This document shows, piece after piece, positions 39,464-48,819 of a stretch of DNA of 64,000 nucleotides. Position numbers and translations under genes: made by a program. Source of the stretch: Flammeovirgaceae bacterium. Its GTDB lineage: Bacteria > Bacteroidota > Bacteroidia > Cytophagales > Cyclobacteriaceae. The stretch's first letter is position 1. Each line of letters opens with the position of its first letter. The notes beneath the pieces are model-generated. The model ran no database searches, was not told the DNA's origin, and saw nothing but the letters and a program-made list of their open reading frames with translations. The DNA is taken from assembly GCA_027487845.1 (NCBI GenBank), contig JAIYCV010000027.1, positions 1 through 64,000 on the forward strand, in the 5' to 3' direction.

Positions 39464-40537
39464 ATGGGAAGGTTTCTTTTTCTTTTTTGTTTGATTGCAA
39501 TTGTGGCCAAAGGCCAGCGAGTTGAACCGCTTCTTTTTTCAGAAAAAGTTCATGACTTTGGAGAAATACCCGAAAAGGGAGGAAAAGTGGAACACGAATT
39601 TGCCTTCGTGAATAATACCGCTCGTTCTATCAGAATTCTTTCGGTTGAAACATCTTGTGGTTGCACCTCAACGGGCTATAGTAAAGAAGAAATCAAACAG
39701 AGCAAAAATGGTTTTGTGAAGGTGAGTTTCGACCCGATTGGGAGACCCGGATATTTTAATAAAACGATTACCGTTGCAACCGACTACAATGGCGAGCCAA
39801 TTGTTTTACAGATAAAAGGGCAAGTGAAGTCGGGCGAAAATGATCCTTTAGCTGAATTAACAGCCAAAAATGGCAACCTGCGGTTGAAGCACAACTCGTT
39901 TAGTTTTAAGAAAGTGTTCATCAATCGTGAACCTATTGAAATGAAGTTTGCGGTTTTGAATGCGGGCGCTAAACCCATTCACTTTTTTAGTAAGTCCAAC
40001 AACCCCGACTATATCGCGGTAACGCTTCCAGACGTAATCCAACCGAATCAAAAGGCCATCATAAAGATAAAGTACGATGCTCGTAAACGCAATCAATATG
40101 GTTTCTATTCAGATGTGCTGGAATGGCAAAGTGATGATGAACTGCAACCTACAAAATCGTTTCCGGTATACGCTACTATTGAAGAGTACTTTCCTCCTTT
40201 GCAGGAAGCGGATAAGCTAAAATCGCCTATTCTTCAACTCAATCCATTGACCATTTCAATGGGCAGAATTACCACCGACATGGAGCAACAACGAGAGGTA
40301 AGTTTGAAAAACATTGGAAAAAAAGAGTTGGTGATTAGGTCACTACAGCCTAATTGTAGTTGCGTAACGGCTTCAGTTACCAAAAGCACGGTTAAACCTG
40401 GGGAAGAGGTGAAGTTACTAGTTACGTTCAACCCAACGGGCAGGGCAGGGCAGCAAAACAAATCGGTAACTATCTATTCAACCGATCCACAAAACCCGGT
40501 GCAACGGCTTCTAATCGCAGGTTACATTCCCAATTAA
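39464..40537 (+). CDS. Exported protein with two DUF1573 domains
   Basis: 357 residues. A signal peptide (MGRFLFLFCLIAIVAKGQ) is followed by two immunoglobulin-like DUF1573 repeats: VHDFGEIPEKGGKVEHEF with SCGCTS at about 27-115, and a second domain at about 262-350 with REVSLKNIGKKELVIRSL and NCSCV. The paired cysteines in each (CGC, CSC) are typical. DUF1573 proteins are common in Bacteroidota envelopes, often lying beside lipoproteins or gliding genes. No function is assigned. It stands alone here. Confidence 0.85.
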   Translation: MGRFLFLFCLIAIVAKGQRVEPLLFSEKVHDFGEIPEKGGKVEHEFAFVNNTARSIRILSVETSCGCTSTGYSKEEIKQSKNGFVKVSFDPIGRPGYFNKTITVATDYNGEPIVLQIKGQVKSGENDPLAELTAKNGNLRLKHNSFSFKKVFINREPIEMKFAVLNAGAKPIHFFSKSNNPDYIAVTLPDVIQPNQKAIIKIKYDARKRNQYGFYSDVLEWQSDDELQPTKSFPVYATIEEYFPPLQEADKLKSPILQLNPLTISMGRITTDMEQQREVSLKNIGKKELVIRSLQPNCSCVTASVTKSTVKPGEEVKLLVTFNPTGRAGQQNKSVTIYSTDPQNPVQRLLIAGYIPN

Positions 40538-40616
40538 GAATGGTTAAGTGAAGTTGTTTCTAGAATTGCATTTTTCTATGTTTCAACTTGGCGTAGTTTG
40601 TCTCTACAAATGTAAA

Positions 40617-40790
40617 TACCGGCCGCAGCCTAAACCACGGGACGGACAGGCCAAACGCAGCGATGGTTTTACTAAACCGCGTGCACGTGATTCCAAACGG
40701 GGGCAGCGGTAGCCCTAGCGGGCCGCGGGTAGTGCCAGGTATTCTGACGTTGGCTATTCGCCAAAGACTTCTTATCAAGGTTATAGCCCG
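40617..40790. repeat. GC-rich intergenic block, possible dispersed repeat
   Basis: The 120 bases 40621-40740 contain 77 G or C (64%), far above the surrounding DNA. The block holds GTGCAC, CACGTG and GCCC-TAGC-GGGC palindromes. It sits between the DUF1573 stop and the stop of the DUF255 gene and contains no credible gene. Open frames cross it on both strands, but they have no protein-like features. Composition and position suggest an interspersed element or remnant. Only one copy is present in this window. Confidence 0.4.
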
Positions 40791-40794
40791 CTCC

Positions 40795-42879
40795 TCAAAT
40801 ATACCTCCTGGTAATTTGTGTGATCGCTTCATCGGCTGTTTCTACCGGAAGTTGACACGTTTTGTTAAAGCAAACGTAAATTCTTGTTTTATCATCCGTT
40901 GCTTCGCGGCCTTCAAATAGTGGAAGGCCACTAGATTTTGCTGCTCCTAAGAATAGTGCGAACGGCAAGTGATGTTTCACTAGCTCAGCGCGAATGGACT
41001 CTGCGTTGCTACCAACAATCACCACCTCTGCCATGCCTTGAACGATTTCCTCCAATAAAATTCCCCAGTTGCTCATGTAGCCAGGCTCTTGTGTGATAAC
41101 GCTACTCAGTTGGGTTGCCATCGCTTCCGCTTTATTTTTCCAGTCAACGTTGTCTAGCAAGATGCCGAGGTGATAAAGATTTTGCGCCATCACTGAATTG
41201 GAAGCCGGAATTACATTGTCAAAGATCTCTTTTTTTCGGGCAATCAAAGGCTCTGCCTGACTGCTCGTAAAATGGAAAAAGCCTTGTTCTTGATCGAAGA
41301 AATTCAACAGCGTATATTTGCACCAGCGTTGTGCCTTATAAAGATAGGCCTCATGGAAGGTGCTTTGGTAAAGCCCGATGTAGGCCTGTATGAGAAAAGC
41401 GTAATCTTCTAAAAAACCTTCCGTAGTTGATCTCTTATTTTTGAATGTTCGAAACACTTTGTCATCGGCAATTAAATTGCTTTCAATAAAGTTAATAACA
41501 CCTCGTGCGAAATGTAAGAACTGCTCATCGCCAAAGATATTGTATGCATCCAACAAGCCTTTAACCGTCATGGCATTCCAACTGCAGATTATTTTATCGT
41601 CTAACCCCGGGCGAATGCGTTTAGACCTTGCATCTATTAATTTTTGTTTGCCCTTTTCGACTAAAATATCTAAATCGTGCTTGTTGATGTTGTAATCGCT
41701 CATGAAGCGAGCATCATTCTCACTTCGTATTAAAATATTTCTTCCATGTTCCCAATTCCCCTCTTTTGTCGCGTTAAAATATTTGAGCAAAACACTTAAG
41801 TTGTCTCCAAGGGCATCCATCAATTCATCGTATGTCCATGTATAAAACTTTCCTTCAATACCTTCGCTGTCGGCATCAAGTGCTGAATATAATCCATGGT
41901 TCGTGTCCCCACGAAACACTATAAAATCATTCTTCGTGTCTTCACGAGCCGTTTCATTTAACAGGGTCATTTCCTGTTTTAACCAATTAACGGTTTCATA
42001 AACTACTTTTTTGTGGTCGTTGTTTTTTGTTATTGCGTAGGCTTCCGAAAGCAAACTCAACAACTGCGCATTGTCATACAGCATTTTTTCGAAGTGAGGC
42101 GCGAACCATTGGCCATCCACAGAATAACGCGAGAACCCACCGCCTAATTGATCATAAATTCCGCCCTGATGAATTTTGTTAAGTGTGAGTTCAACCATCT
42201 TTAAACTTTGCTTGTGAGCTGCGGGATTGATCGCATAATGCTTAAGCAAGAAGTGCCAGATAGAGGGCATTACAAACTTTGGACTCTTATCCAGTCCGCC
42301 CCAAATGGTGTCAAACCTCGAATGTAAAATGTTAACCATTTTATTGATATCCTCGTGTTTGACATCCTTTGAATCTTGCTTCGCAAAACGATGAAGATCA
42401 TTTACGTTTAGATGGTTGGTTAATTCATCCGCGGAAGCGTTAATCTCCTCTCTTTTTATTTTGAAGGTGTGCGCCAAACTAGAGACCAATTGCGCCCAGT
42501 TTTTTGGAGGAAAATACGTGCCGCCATAAAACGGCTTTTGCTCGGGCGTTAAAAAAACATTGAGCGGCCAACCTCCGTTGATGCCCATAGCCTGCACTGC
42601 CTCCATGTAGATTTGATCGATGTCGGGCCGCTCTTCGCGATCAATCTTTATGCAAACCAAATGCTGGTTCATCAAGTCAGCGATGGCTTGGTTTTCAAAC
42701 GACTCATGTTCCATTACATGGCACCAATGGCAAGCCGAGTAGCCAATGCTCACTAGAATAGGCTTCTGCTCTTGCTTGGCTCTGGCAAGAGCCTCCGTTC
42801 CCCACTCGTACCAATCCACAGGGTTGTTGGCGTGTTGCAATAGGTAAGGACTGGCTGAATGGATAAGGCGGTTGGGCAT
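40795..42879 (-). CDS. DUF255/YyaL-type thioredoxin-fold protein
   Basis: 694 residues. An N-terminal thioredoxin-like domain (about 1-160) carries the motif [14 protein letters not shown] with C50 and C53 in CHWC, followed by [10 protein letters not shown] and [24 protein letters not shown]. The rest is an (alpha/alpha)6-barrel-like domain resembling N-acylglucosamine epimerases or glucanases ([36 protein letters not shown]). It is the bacterial counterpart of human SPATA20. The biochemical role is unknown, and the protein is cytoplasmic. It lies downstream of the GSCFA gene on the same strand, 29 bases away, with an AGATTTAAAATT repeat in the gap. Confidence 0.93.
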   Translation of the reverse strand: MPNRLIHSASPYLLQHANNPVDWYEWGTEALARAKQEQKPILVSIGYSACHWCHVMEHESFENQAIADLMNQHLVCIKIDREERPDIDQIYMEAVQAMGINGGWPLNVFLTPEQKPFYGGTYFPPKNWAQLVSSLAHTFKIKREEINASADELTNHLNVNDLHRFAKQDSKDVKHEDINKMVNILHSRFDTIWGGLDKSPKFVMPSIWHFLLKHYAINPAAHKQSLKMVELTLNKIHQGGIYDQLGGGFSRYSVDGQWFAPHFEKMLYDNAQLLSLLSEAYAITKNNDHKKVVYETVNWLKQEMTLLNETAREDTKNDFIVFRGDTNHGLYSALDADSEGIEGKFYTWTYDELMDALGDNLSVLLKYFNATKEGNWEHGRNILIRSENDARFMSDYNINKHDLDILVEKGKQKLIDARSKRIRPGLDDKIICSWNAMTVKGLLDAYNIFGDEQFLHFARGVINFIESNLIADDKVFRTFKNKRSTTEGFLEDYAFLIQAYIGLYQSTFHEAYLYKAQRWCKYTLLNFFDQEQGFFHFTSSQAEPLIARKKEIFDNVIPASNSVMAQNLYHLGILLDNVDWKNKAEAMATQLSSVITQEPGYMSNWGILLEEIVQGMAEVVIVGSNAESIRAELVKHHLPFALFLGAAKSSGLPLFEGREATDDKTRIYVCFNKTCQLPVETADEAITQITRRYI

Positions 42880-42890
42880 TTTTGAATGTA

Positions 42891-42902
42891 AGATTTAAAA
42901 TT
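42891..42902 (+). repeat. Short dispersed intergenic repeat AGATTTAAAATT
   Basis: Twelve-base motif in the 29-base gap between the GSCFA and DUF255 genes. The identical 12-mer, inverted, occurs at 54280-54291 and 55709-55720, and an 11/12 match lies at 46057-46068. All copies are outside genes. Confidence 0.45.
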
Positions 42903-42908
42903 CCAAGT

Positions 42909-43892
42909 TTAAAATTTGGGCTTAGTTGTCAACGATTTTAGTTGTTCAATTTCAGATTCAGTGTTCACTAATTTTCCGAGCTCTATTAATTTTGAAATTG
43001 ACTGTTTTAGAAACTTCTGATGCGCTTCACCTTCAGGGTTGAAAGGTCGATGGTTTAAAGCGGCTTTTATGTCCTTCCATTGCTTGATAAAATCCTTCGT
43101 GGATTCGGTAAAATAACATTCCGAGAATTTACCCCATATGTAATCAATAGCTTGCTGATTCGGATGGATCATATCTGCTTCATAAAAGCGATAGTCGCGT
43201 AGGTCGTCCAGCACAAATTCGTAGGCAGGGAAATACGCGACTGCGCTTTGTATTAATTGATGGGAAGCAATTCTTAAAATGGACTTGCTCACACTGTTTA
43301 GTTCCAAGGTATCCTTTAAATGCCGCACCGGACTAACTGTTAAAATTACCTTGCAACCAGGATTGATTTTGTGAAGAGCCTCCACCATTGTTTTGAATGA
43401 TTCGGCAATTTCGTCAACTGTTAACAAACGCTTTGTGAATTGATTGGCGGATTGTTTGTGGCAATTGGCAACTAGTTGGTTGGTATCGTTTCTTTGATAA
43501 ACAAACGCTGTTCCGTAGGTTATGATCAGATAATCTGCCGTTTGTAAACAATCATGAAGCGACACGATCGTTGATTCTATTTTGTCTTCTAACTCTGTTT
43601 TAACTTTTGAGAAAAAACTGGAATGGAGTTGATAATTTCTCCAGACTTCTTCAGTGAAAACATAGGAGTTTTCATCGGGAGGTTTTTTATAGCAGGCAAG
43701 CTTAACCAACTGGTGGATTGAAATAGGATTGAAGATTGTACCAAAAGGATTTATCAAGCAATCGAACTTGTTATCAGTAAGTTTTTCGCCAATTGAATTT
43801 GAAAAGCAAGATCCAACCGTAATGAATCTAGTCTTGCAATCCATTTTAACAGTAGAAGGAGCTATTGTTACGTCTGTTCGAAATAAAGACAT
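42909..43892 (-). CDS. GSCFA domain protein
   Basis: 327 residues from the ATG preceding SLFRTDVTIAPS. The defining block is TRFITVGSCFSNSIGEKL, followed by FGTIFNPISIHQLV, ADYLIITYGTAFVY, VILTVSPVRHLKD and ADMIHPNQQAIDYIW. The pattern (GxS-like block near the start, DxxHPN near the end) suggests an SGNH/GDSL-type hydrolase fold. I know the domain mainly from Bacteroidota and Alphaproteobacteria; its substrate is unknown. A 36-residue upstream extension would run through a strong palindrome and is rejected. It is followed by the DUF255 gene. Confidence 0.88.
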   Translation of the reverse strand: MSLFRTDVTIAPSTVKMDCKTRFITVGSCFSNSIGEKLTDNKFDCLINPFGTIFNPISIHQLVKLACYKKPPDENSYVFTEEVWRNYQLHSSFFSKVKTELEDKIESTIVSLHDCLQTADYLIITYGTAFVYQRNDTNQLVANCHKQSANQFTKRLLTVDEIAESFKTMVEALHKINPGCKVILTVSPVRHLKDTLELNSVSKSILRIASHQLIQSAVAYFPAYEFVLDDLRDYRFYEADMIHPNQQAIDYIWGKFSECYFTESTKDFIKQWKDIKAALNHRPFNPEGEAHQKFLKQSISKLIELGKLVNTESEIEQLKSLTTKPKF

Positions 43893-43977
43893 GAGTGCGT
43901 ATAACTTAATTACCCCAAAAATAGAGTTAATTAATTTACTGATAGGAAGGAATCCGAAACTTGCCACTGCTAATTGG

Positions 43978-44009
43978 AATTTTAATGTGTGCGCACACAA
44001 ATTAAAATT
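43978..44009. promoter_or_regulatory. Long imperfect palindrome between GSCFA and nagB genes
   Basis: A perfect 14-base palindrome TGTGTGCGCACACA (43986-43999) is flanked by AATTTTAA on the left and TTAAAATT on the right; the flanks are inverted copies offset by two bases. The whole element spans 32 bases in the divergent intergenic region, about 82 bases before the nagB ATG and 86 before the GSCFA ATG. It is a good candidate for the operator of a dimeric transcription factor. Confidence 0.5.
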
Positions 44010-44090
44010 TTAATATAATAATCTTATTCAACTATGCGGAATATGAGATTTGATTCTATAATTTTACGATTCCGATAAATTTATCCTTTT

Positions 44091-45989
44091 ATGCTAGACC
44101 AAAAAGACATCGAAAAAATCCCGGTAAAAACCTTTCCCTCATCCGAACTGGCTTCCACATTCGTAGCAAATGAAATTGCCAATTTAATAAAGCAGAAGGC
44201 ACTTGAAGGCAAGCCTTGTGTGCTTGGCTTAGCCACAGGCTCCACGCCAACCAAGGTATATGCCGAATTGGTTAGATTGCACCAACAAGGTCTTAGTTTT
44301 AAAAACGTTATCACATTTAACCTTGACGAATATTATCCGATGCAACCAAACTCCTTGCAGAGTTACGTGAGGTTTATGAACGAGCATCTGTTCAATCACA
44401 TCGACATTCCCAAGGGAAATATACACATCCCCGATGGTACACTTCCAAAAGAAAAAGTAGCAGATTTTTGTAAGGAATACGACAACAAAATAGCCAAACT
44501 AGGAGGTATCGATCTCCAGATTCTTGGTGTTGGCCGTACCGGGCACATTGGGTTTAATGAGCCCGGATCTTCGGAACGGTCTTCTACCCGAATGATTACG
44601 CTCGATCAGGTAACCCGCATCGATGCCGCCAGCGATTTCTTCAGTGAAGAAAATGTTCCTAAAAAAGCAATTACCATGGGAGTAGGCACCATACTTCACT
44701 CTAAGCGGATTGTTATGATGGCGTGGGGTGAAGGTAAGGGGCCAATCATTAGAAAAGCAGTAGAAGGTCCCGTAACGGATCAAATACCATCTACCTTCCT
44801 GCAAAAGCACCCCAACACATTGGTGGTTTTAGACGAGGCTGCTTCATCGCAATTAACGGCTGTCAAAACCCCTTGGTTGGTAGATAGTTGTGTTTGGACG
44901 GATCGGTTGATTCGCAAAGCGGTAGTTTGGTTATGTCAACAAATTAAGAAACCGATACTTAAATTAACCAACCATGATTACATGGAGCATGGTATGGGTG
45001 ATATTATTACTGAATATGGATCCGCTTATCAAGTGAATATTAAGGTGTTTAACGACCTTCAGCATACTATCACTGGCTGGCCAGGGGGTAAACCGAATGC
45101 AGATGATAAACATAGGCCGGAACGTGCCACACCGTTCCCTAAGAAAGCGATAATTTTTAGCCCACACCCCGATGATGATGTGATTTCCATGGGCGGTACG
45201 TTTATCCGTTTGGTAGATCAAAAGCACGAAGTTCACGTAGCGTATCAGACCAGTGGAAACATTGCTGTATTTGATGAAGATGCTATACGGTTTGCTGATT
45301 TTGTGCGCGATTTTAATGATTCGTTTGGCTTTAGCAGGGAAGACGGCCTGAAGTTCTACAACAAAGTGGTGCAAGATTTAAAAGATAAAAAACCAGGTGA
45401 TTTGGATACTCCAGAGGTATTGCAAATCAAAGGGTTGATAAGAAGGGGAGAAGCCAAGGCCGGTTGCCGCAGTGCGGGGATTCCAGATGATCAAGCTCAC
45501 TTTTTAGACATGCCGTTCTATGAAACAGGCACCGTAAAGAAGAAACCATTAGGGGAAGAGGACATTGAGATAATTGTGGATCTCATTACCAAAATAAAAC
45601 CACATCAGATTTATGCGGCTGGCGATTTGTCTGATCCGCATGGAACTCACCGGGTTTGCCTCGCTGCCATTTTCCAAGCGGTTGAAAGATTGAAACACGA
45701 GCCTTGGATGAAAGACTGTTACGTATGGCTTTACAGAGGTGCATGGCAAGAGTGGGATATCGACCAAATTGAAATGGCTGTTCCGTTAAGTCCAGACGAG
45801 TTGATGCGTAAGCGCAGAGCAATCTTTAAACATCAATCGCAAAAAGACAGTGCCTTGTTTCCAGGTAATGACAAGCGCGAGTTCTGGGTACGTGCTGAAG
45901 ATCGCAACCATGCTACAGCAGAGGCGTACAATCAATTGGGCTTGGCCGAATACGAGGCGATAGAGGCATTTGTGAGGTATAAGTTCTAG
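44091..45989 (+). CDS. nagB: Glucosamine-6-phosphate deaminase fused to a PIG-L (LmbE-like) deacetylase domain
   Basis: 632 residues in two enzymatic domains. Residues 1 to about 270 are NagB, which converts glucosamine 6-phosphate to fructose 6-phosphate and ammonia: GLATGSTPTKVY, FNLDEYYP (D79) and GVGRTGHIGFNEPGSS with H152 and E157. The E. coli ring-opening aspartate (D141) corresponds to threonine 150. Residues from about 350 are a zinc-dependent PIG-L deacetylase domain with SPHPDDDVI (HPDD at 359-362) and DPHGTHR (H517, H520). I recall long NagB proteins of this kind as common in Bacteroidota. The fusion suggests deacetylation followed by deamination of amino sugars, but the PIG-L substrate is not known. 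Confidence 0.93.
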   Translation: MLDQKDIEKIPVKTFPSSELASTFVANEIANLIKQKALEGKPCVLGLATGSTPTKVYAELVRLHQQGLSFKNVITFNLDEYYPMQPNSLQSYVRFMNEHLFNHIDIPKGNIHIPDGTLPKEKVADFCKEYDNKIAKLGGIDLQILGVGRTGHIGFNEPGSSERSSTRMITLDQVTRIDAASDFFSEENVPKKAITMGVGTILHSKRIVMMAWGEGKGPIIRKAVEGPVTDQIPSTFLQKHPNTLVVLDEAASSQLTAVKTPWLVDSCVWTDRLIRKAVVWLCQQIKKPILKLTNHDYMEHGMGDIITEYGSAYQVNIKVFNDLQHTITGWPGGKPNADDKHRPERATPFPKKAIIFSPHPDDDVISMGGTFIRLVDQKHEVHVAYQTSGNIAVFDEDAIRFADFVRDFNDSFGFSREDGLKFYNKVVQDLKDKKPGDLDTPEVLQIKGLIRRGEAKAGCRSAGIPDDQAHFLDMPFYETGTVKKKPLGEEDIEIIVDLITKIKPHQIYAAGDLSDPHGTHRVCLAAIFQAVERLKHEPWMKDCYVWLYRGAWQEWDIDQIEMAVPLSPDELMRKRRAIFKHQSQKDSALFPGNDKREFWVRAEDRNHATAEAYNQLGLAEYEAIEAFVRYKF

Positions 45990-46117
45990 CACGGGGTTTC
46001 AGGCTGAAAGCAACAGGCTTCAAGTTGTGCTGAGTTAAACGAAGATCAAACATCTAAGATTTAAAATAACTGGTTAGCTTTAGATCTTAAATCTGACATC
46101 TTAAATCTTAAACTAAC
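45990..46117. repeat. Intergenic spacer rich in short AT repeats
   Basis: 128 bases between nagB and xth. It contains AGATTTAAAATA (46057-46068) and a cluster of related units (ATCTTAAATCT, then CATCTTAAATCTTAAA, 46085-46112). It shares these motifs with gaps at 42.9, 54.3 and 55.7 kb. No gene or clear promoter is seen. Confidence 0.4.
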
Positions 46118-46888
46118 ATGCACTTTGTTTCTTGGAATGTAAACGGAATTAGAGCTATTCAAAAGAAAGGATTTATGGAAAGTGTAGCGGCTATGAATCC
46201 GGACATCTTGTGTTTGCAGGAAACAAAAGCAAGTGCCGAAGAGGCGTTCGAAGCTCTTAAAGTAATGAAGGGCTATAACGTTTTTGTAAATTCTTCTAAG
46301 GCAAGAAAGGGGTATTCAGGCACAGCCATTATTTGCAAAGAAGAACCCATAAACGTTACCTACGATTTTGGTATTGATGAATTTGATCAAGAGGGAAGGG
46401 TTACTACAGCAGAGTTTTTAACATTTTTCATAGTTACAGTTTATACTCCCAATTCAGGTTCTGAATTAGTAAGGTTGGGATATAGGCAGCGGTGGGATGA
46501 TCATTTTCGGGAGTATCTGCTTTGGTTAGAGAAACGCAAACCGGTGCTTGTCTGTGGCGACTTTAATGTGGCTCATCAGGCAATTGACTTATCAAGACCC
46601 AAAGAGAATTATAATAAGTCGGCCGGTTACATGCAAGAAGAGATTGACGGATTTAGTAAGTTAATGAATGTTGGCTTTACAGACACATTCCGTCATTTTT
46701 ACCCCGAATTACAAAAATGGTCTTATTGGAATCAGGTTACTTTTGGCCGCGATAAAAATATTGGCTGGCGGATAGACCATTTTCTCGCAAGCCAAAAAAT
46801 GTTGACAAGAATAAAGGACTCGCTCATTTATAATGAATACTTTGGATCTGACCATTGTCCGGTGGCAGTTAAGGTAGCTGTTGACTAA
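46118..46888 (+). CDS. xth: Exodeoxyribonuclease III / AP endonuclease
   Basis: Base-excision-repair enzyme of 256 residues. It cleaves DNA at abasic sites and trims 3' ends, needing magnesium. Catalytic motifs of the exonuclease III/APE1 family are complete: SWNVNGIRA, LQETKA, VYTPNSG, CGDFNVAH, GWRIDHFLAS and SDHCPV. It ends in the catalytic HCPV region, as expected. Single gene; the next gene on the right is convergent. Confidence 0.95.
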   Translation: MHFVSWNVNGIRAIQKKGFMESVAAMNPDILCLQETKASAEEAFEALKVMKGYNVFVNSSKARKGYSGTAIICKEEPINVTYDFGIDEFDQEGRVTTAEFLTFFIVTVYTPNSGSELVRLGYRQRWDDHFREYLLWLEKRKPVLVCGDFNVAHQAIDLSRPKENYNKSAGYMQEEIDGFSKLMNVGFTDTFRHFYPELQKWSYWNQVTFGRDKNIGWRIDHFLASQKMLTRIKDSLIYNEYFGSDHCPVAVKVAVD

Positions 46889-46990
46889 AGTGCTTGCATT
46901 GTGCTGATTACCTGATTACTAAAGAAAGTATCGGTATCAAAAAGCGACTTGCATCTGCTTTCTCGCAGTTTGCCTCGGTCTTTATGGCAA

Positions 46991-48556
46991 TTAACTTTTC
47001 AAATGCTTGTCTCGTTCCATCTGCTCTTGTATAGCTTGTAGCTCTTCCATATTTTGCCGCATTTCTTCTTCTTGGGCGCGTAATTTTTCAGTTTGCAGTT
47101 GCGTTTCTTCTAACAGACGTTGCGTTTTTAAGTTGGTAGTAGCGGAGGCAATGGCCGAAGCAATGCTTTGGGAAATTCTCTCAAGAAACTTGATTTCATG
47201 TTCTTCCATTACTCGAAAAGAAGCAATTTCAAGAATGCCATACACTTTATTTTCTGACTTTACGGGAACAATAATTAGAAAATGTGGTTCCGCGCCCCCC
47301 AACCCCGAAGTAATACTTAAATAACCTTCTGGCAAAGTTTTCATTATCGTGGTTTCAGCTTCCAATACAGCTTGCCCAACCAATCCTTCACCAATTTGTA
47401 ATCGTTTGGTTAAAAACTTTTTGCGTTCGTAAGCATAGCAAGAAATCATTTCAATAAAAGGCATTGCCTCGTCTTCATCATTGACCACATAAAAACCTCC
47501 TTGATTTGCCTTCAGGTAGGTAATAATTTGTTTCAATAGGCTATCGCCCAACTCCGTGATACTTGAATTTTTTGTTCTCAGCACCTCCGCAAAAAGGGCG
47601 AGACCTTCGTTTGTCCATGAACGTTTCTCTTCTTCTTGCTTAAATCTTAATAGGTCGCCTTGCAAGGCTACGATCTTGCCAGCTAGGTTGTTGGTATTTA
47701 ACGATCTTGTTTTGTCGTTCATACCCTTCCAACTAAGCGAATAATTGCCTTCCGAAATTTTTGATAGGAACTCAGCCGCGTACTTTAAATTTGTTACAGA
47801 ATGCTCTACTACACTTTCGGCATCTTTTACTTCAGTTGGTTCTCCTGAGTCAAAAAGATATTGCCGATTGGTTACTTCCAATTTTTGAAGCAAGGCAATT
47901 TGGTTGGCGCGCTCACTGCGAAGTCTATAGTAAACTAGAATAATGCATGGCAGTCCGATAATAATAAGGATTATCTGCAGGTACAAGCTTCTATTCATTG
48001 CGGCTTTGTAGTTAGCAAGTGCTTCTGCATCTAACATGTCTTCAAATTGAAAAAGAAATCCCTTTGCAACTGAAAACACAGCTCCGTGCGAGGCACCCTT
48101 GTCTAATAGGAACAGTGTCTTAAAAGTGGTGCTATCGCCTTTGTCCAACGCATTGACCATTTCAGTAAAGTAGGTGAGGTAGTCATCCATAAATTTTCGC
48201 AGGTCCTGCAGTGCAGCTCTTCCAGCTGGGTCTGCATATTGCTGCAAAGAAAGCAGGCTATCAAGCCGTAAATTATTTTTGCTGTGGTCTGCCCGTAACA
48301 CTTCCGGACTTCTATATAAATACCGTCTATCATGTACAATGGCATACCCTCGAAGCCCTACGTCCATATGCCGCATTGTCTGATCTACATGGTAAGTAAA
48401 TTCATGTTTTGCAGCTTCTACCTGTTTGCGTATGGCAATATTTTCTTCAAGGGAGTTTCTATTGAGCATCGTTAAGCCACCTGTTACCAGTAACAGAGCC
48501 AAGGTGGTCGCCAATGAGATGTTTATGTAATTACTTTTAAGCCAATCAGCCTTCAT
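46991..48556 (-). CDS. Membrane sensor with CHASE3-like and GAF domains, no kinase
   Basis: 521 residues. The first transmembrane helix (about 11-31) is followed by a CHASE3-like helical sensory region (QTMRHMDVGLRGYAIVHDRRYLY, to about 190), a second helix (LYLQIILIIIGLPCIILVYY, about 192-211), a linker and a GAF domain (about 330-465, with QIGEGLVGQAV and IVPVKSENKVYGILEIAS). The C-terminal coiled coil ends in EEEMRQNMEELQAIQEQMERD. There is no histidine kinase, cyclase or methyl-accepting domain, so it must signal through a partner. Such CHASE3-GAF-coiled-coil proteins are seen in Cytophagales. No regulator gene is adjacent. It converges with xth. Confidence 0.82.
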   Translation of the reverse strand: MKADWLKSNYINISLATTLALLLVTGGLTMLNRNSLEENIAIRKQVEAAKHEFTYHVDQTMRHMDVGLRGYAIVHDRRYLYRSPEVLRADHSKNNLRLDSLLSLQQYADPAGRAALQDLRKFMDDYLTYFTEMVNALDKGDSTTFKTLFLLDKGASHGAVFSVAKGFLFQFEDMLDAEALANYKAAMNRSLYLQIILIIIGLPCIILVYYRLRSERANQIALLQKLEVTNRQYLFDSGEPTEVKDAESVVEHSVTNLKYAAEFLSKISEGNYSLSWKGMNDKTRSLNTNNLAGKIVALQGDLLRFKQEEEKRSWTNEGLALFAEVLRTKNSSITELGDSLLKQIITYLKANQGGFYVVNDEDEAMPFIEMISCYAYERKKFLTKRLQIGEGLVGQAVLEAETTIMKTLPEGYLSITSGLGGAEPHFLIIVPVKSENKVYGILEIASFRVMEEHEIKFLERISQSIASAIASATTNLKTQRLLEETQLQTEKLRAQEEEMRQNMEELQAIQEQMERDKHLKS

Positions 48557-48819
48557 AGTTTCTGTTTTTTGTTAAATATATAAGTTAGTCGCGCAAATAT
48601 TTATTCTTAAAAATGCTAATATATTACATATGAGAATATTTCTGACCTAGGTTAACCTACAATTGTTCCACCGGTAGGTAACTCGTTGACCTGGTAATCC
48701 AAACACTTGAAAGAAAATCACACTGCGAGATTAATCATCTCTCACACACGTTCTTCCTGAACTAATAACTATGGCTCCAACTTTAATTTCCTATCTTTAA
48801 GACTTCAAACTTTACTATT

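Noticed and set aside
40560-40832. 90-codon minus-strand frame across the GC-rich block
   Set aside because: It overlaps the end of the DUF255 gene out of frame and has no start context or protein-like pattern. The block is treated as non-coding.
48648-48659. 12-base palindrome TAGGTTAACCTA upstream of the HAD gene
   Set aside because: It is a short perfect palindrome in a 262-base gap, far from both start codons and with no second copy, so chance is a reasonable explanation.
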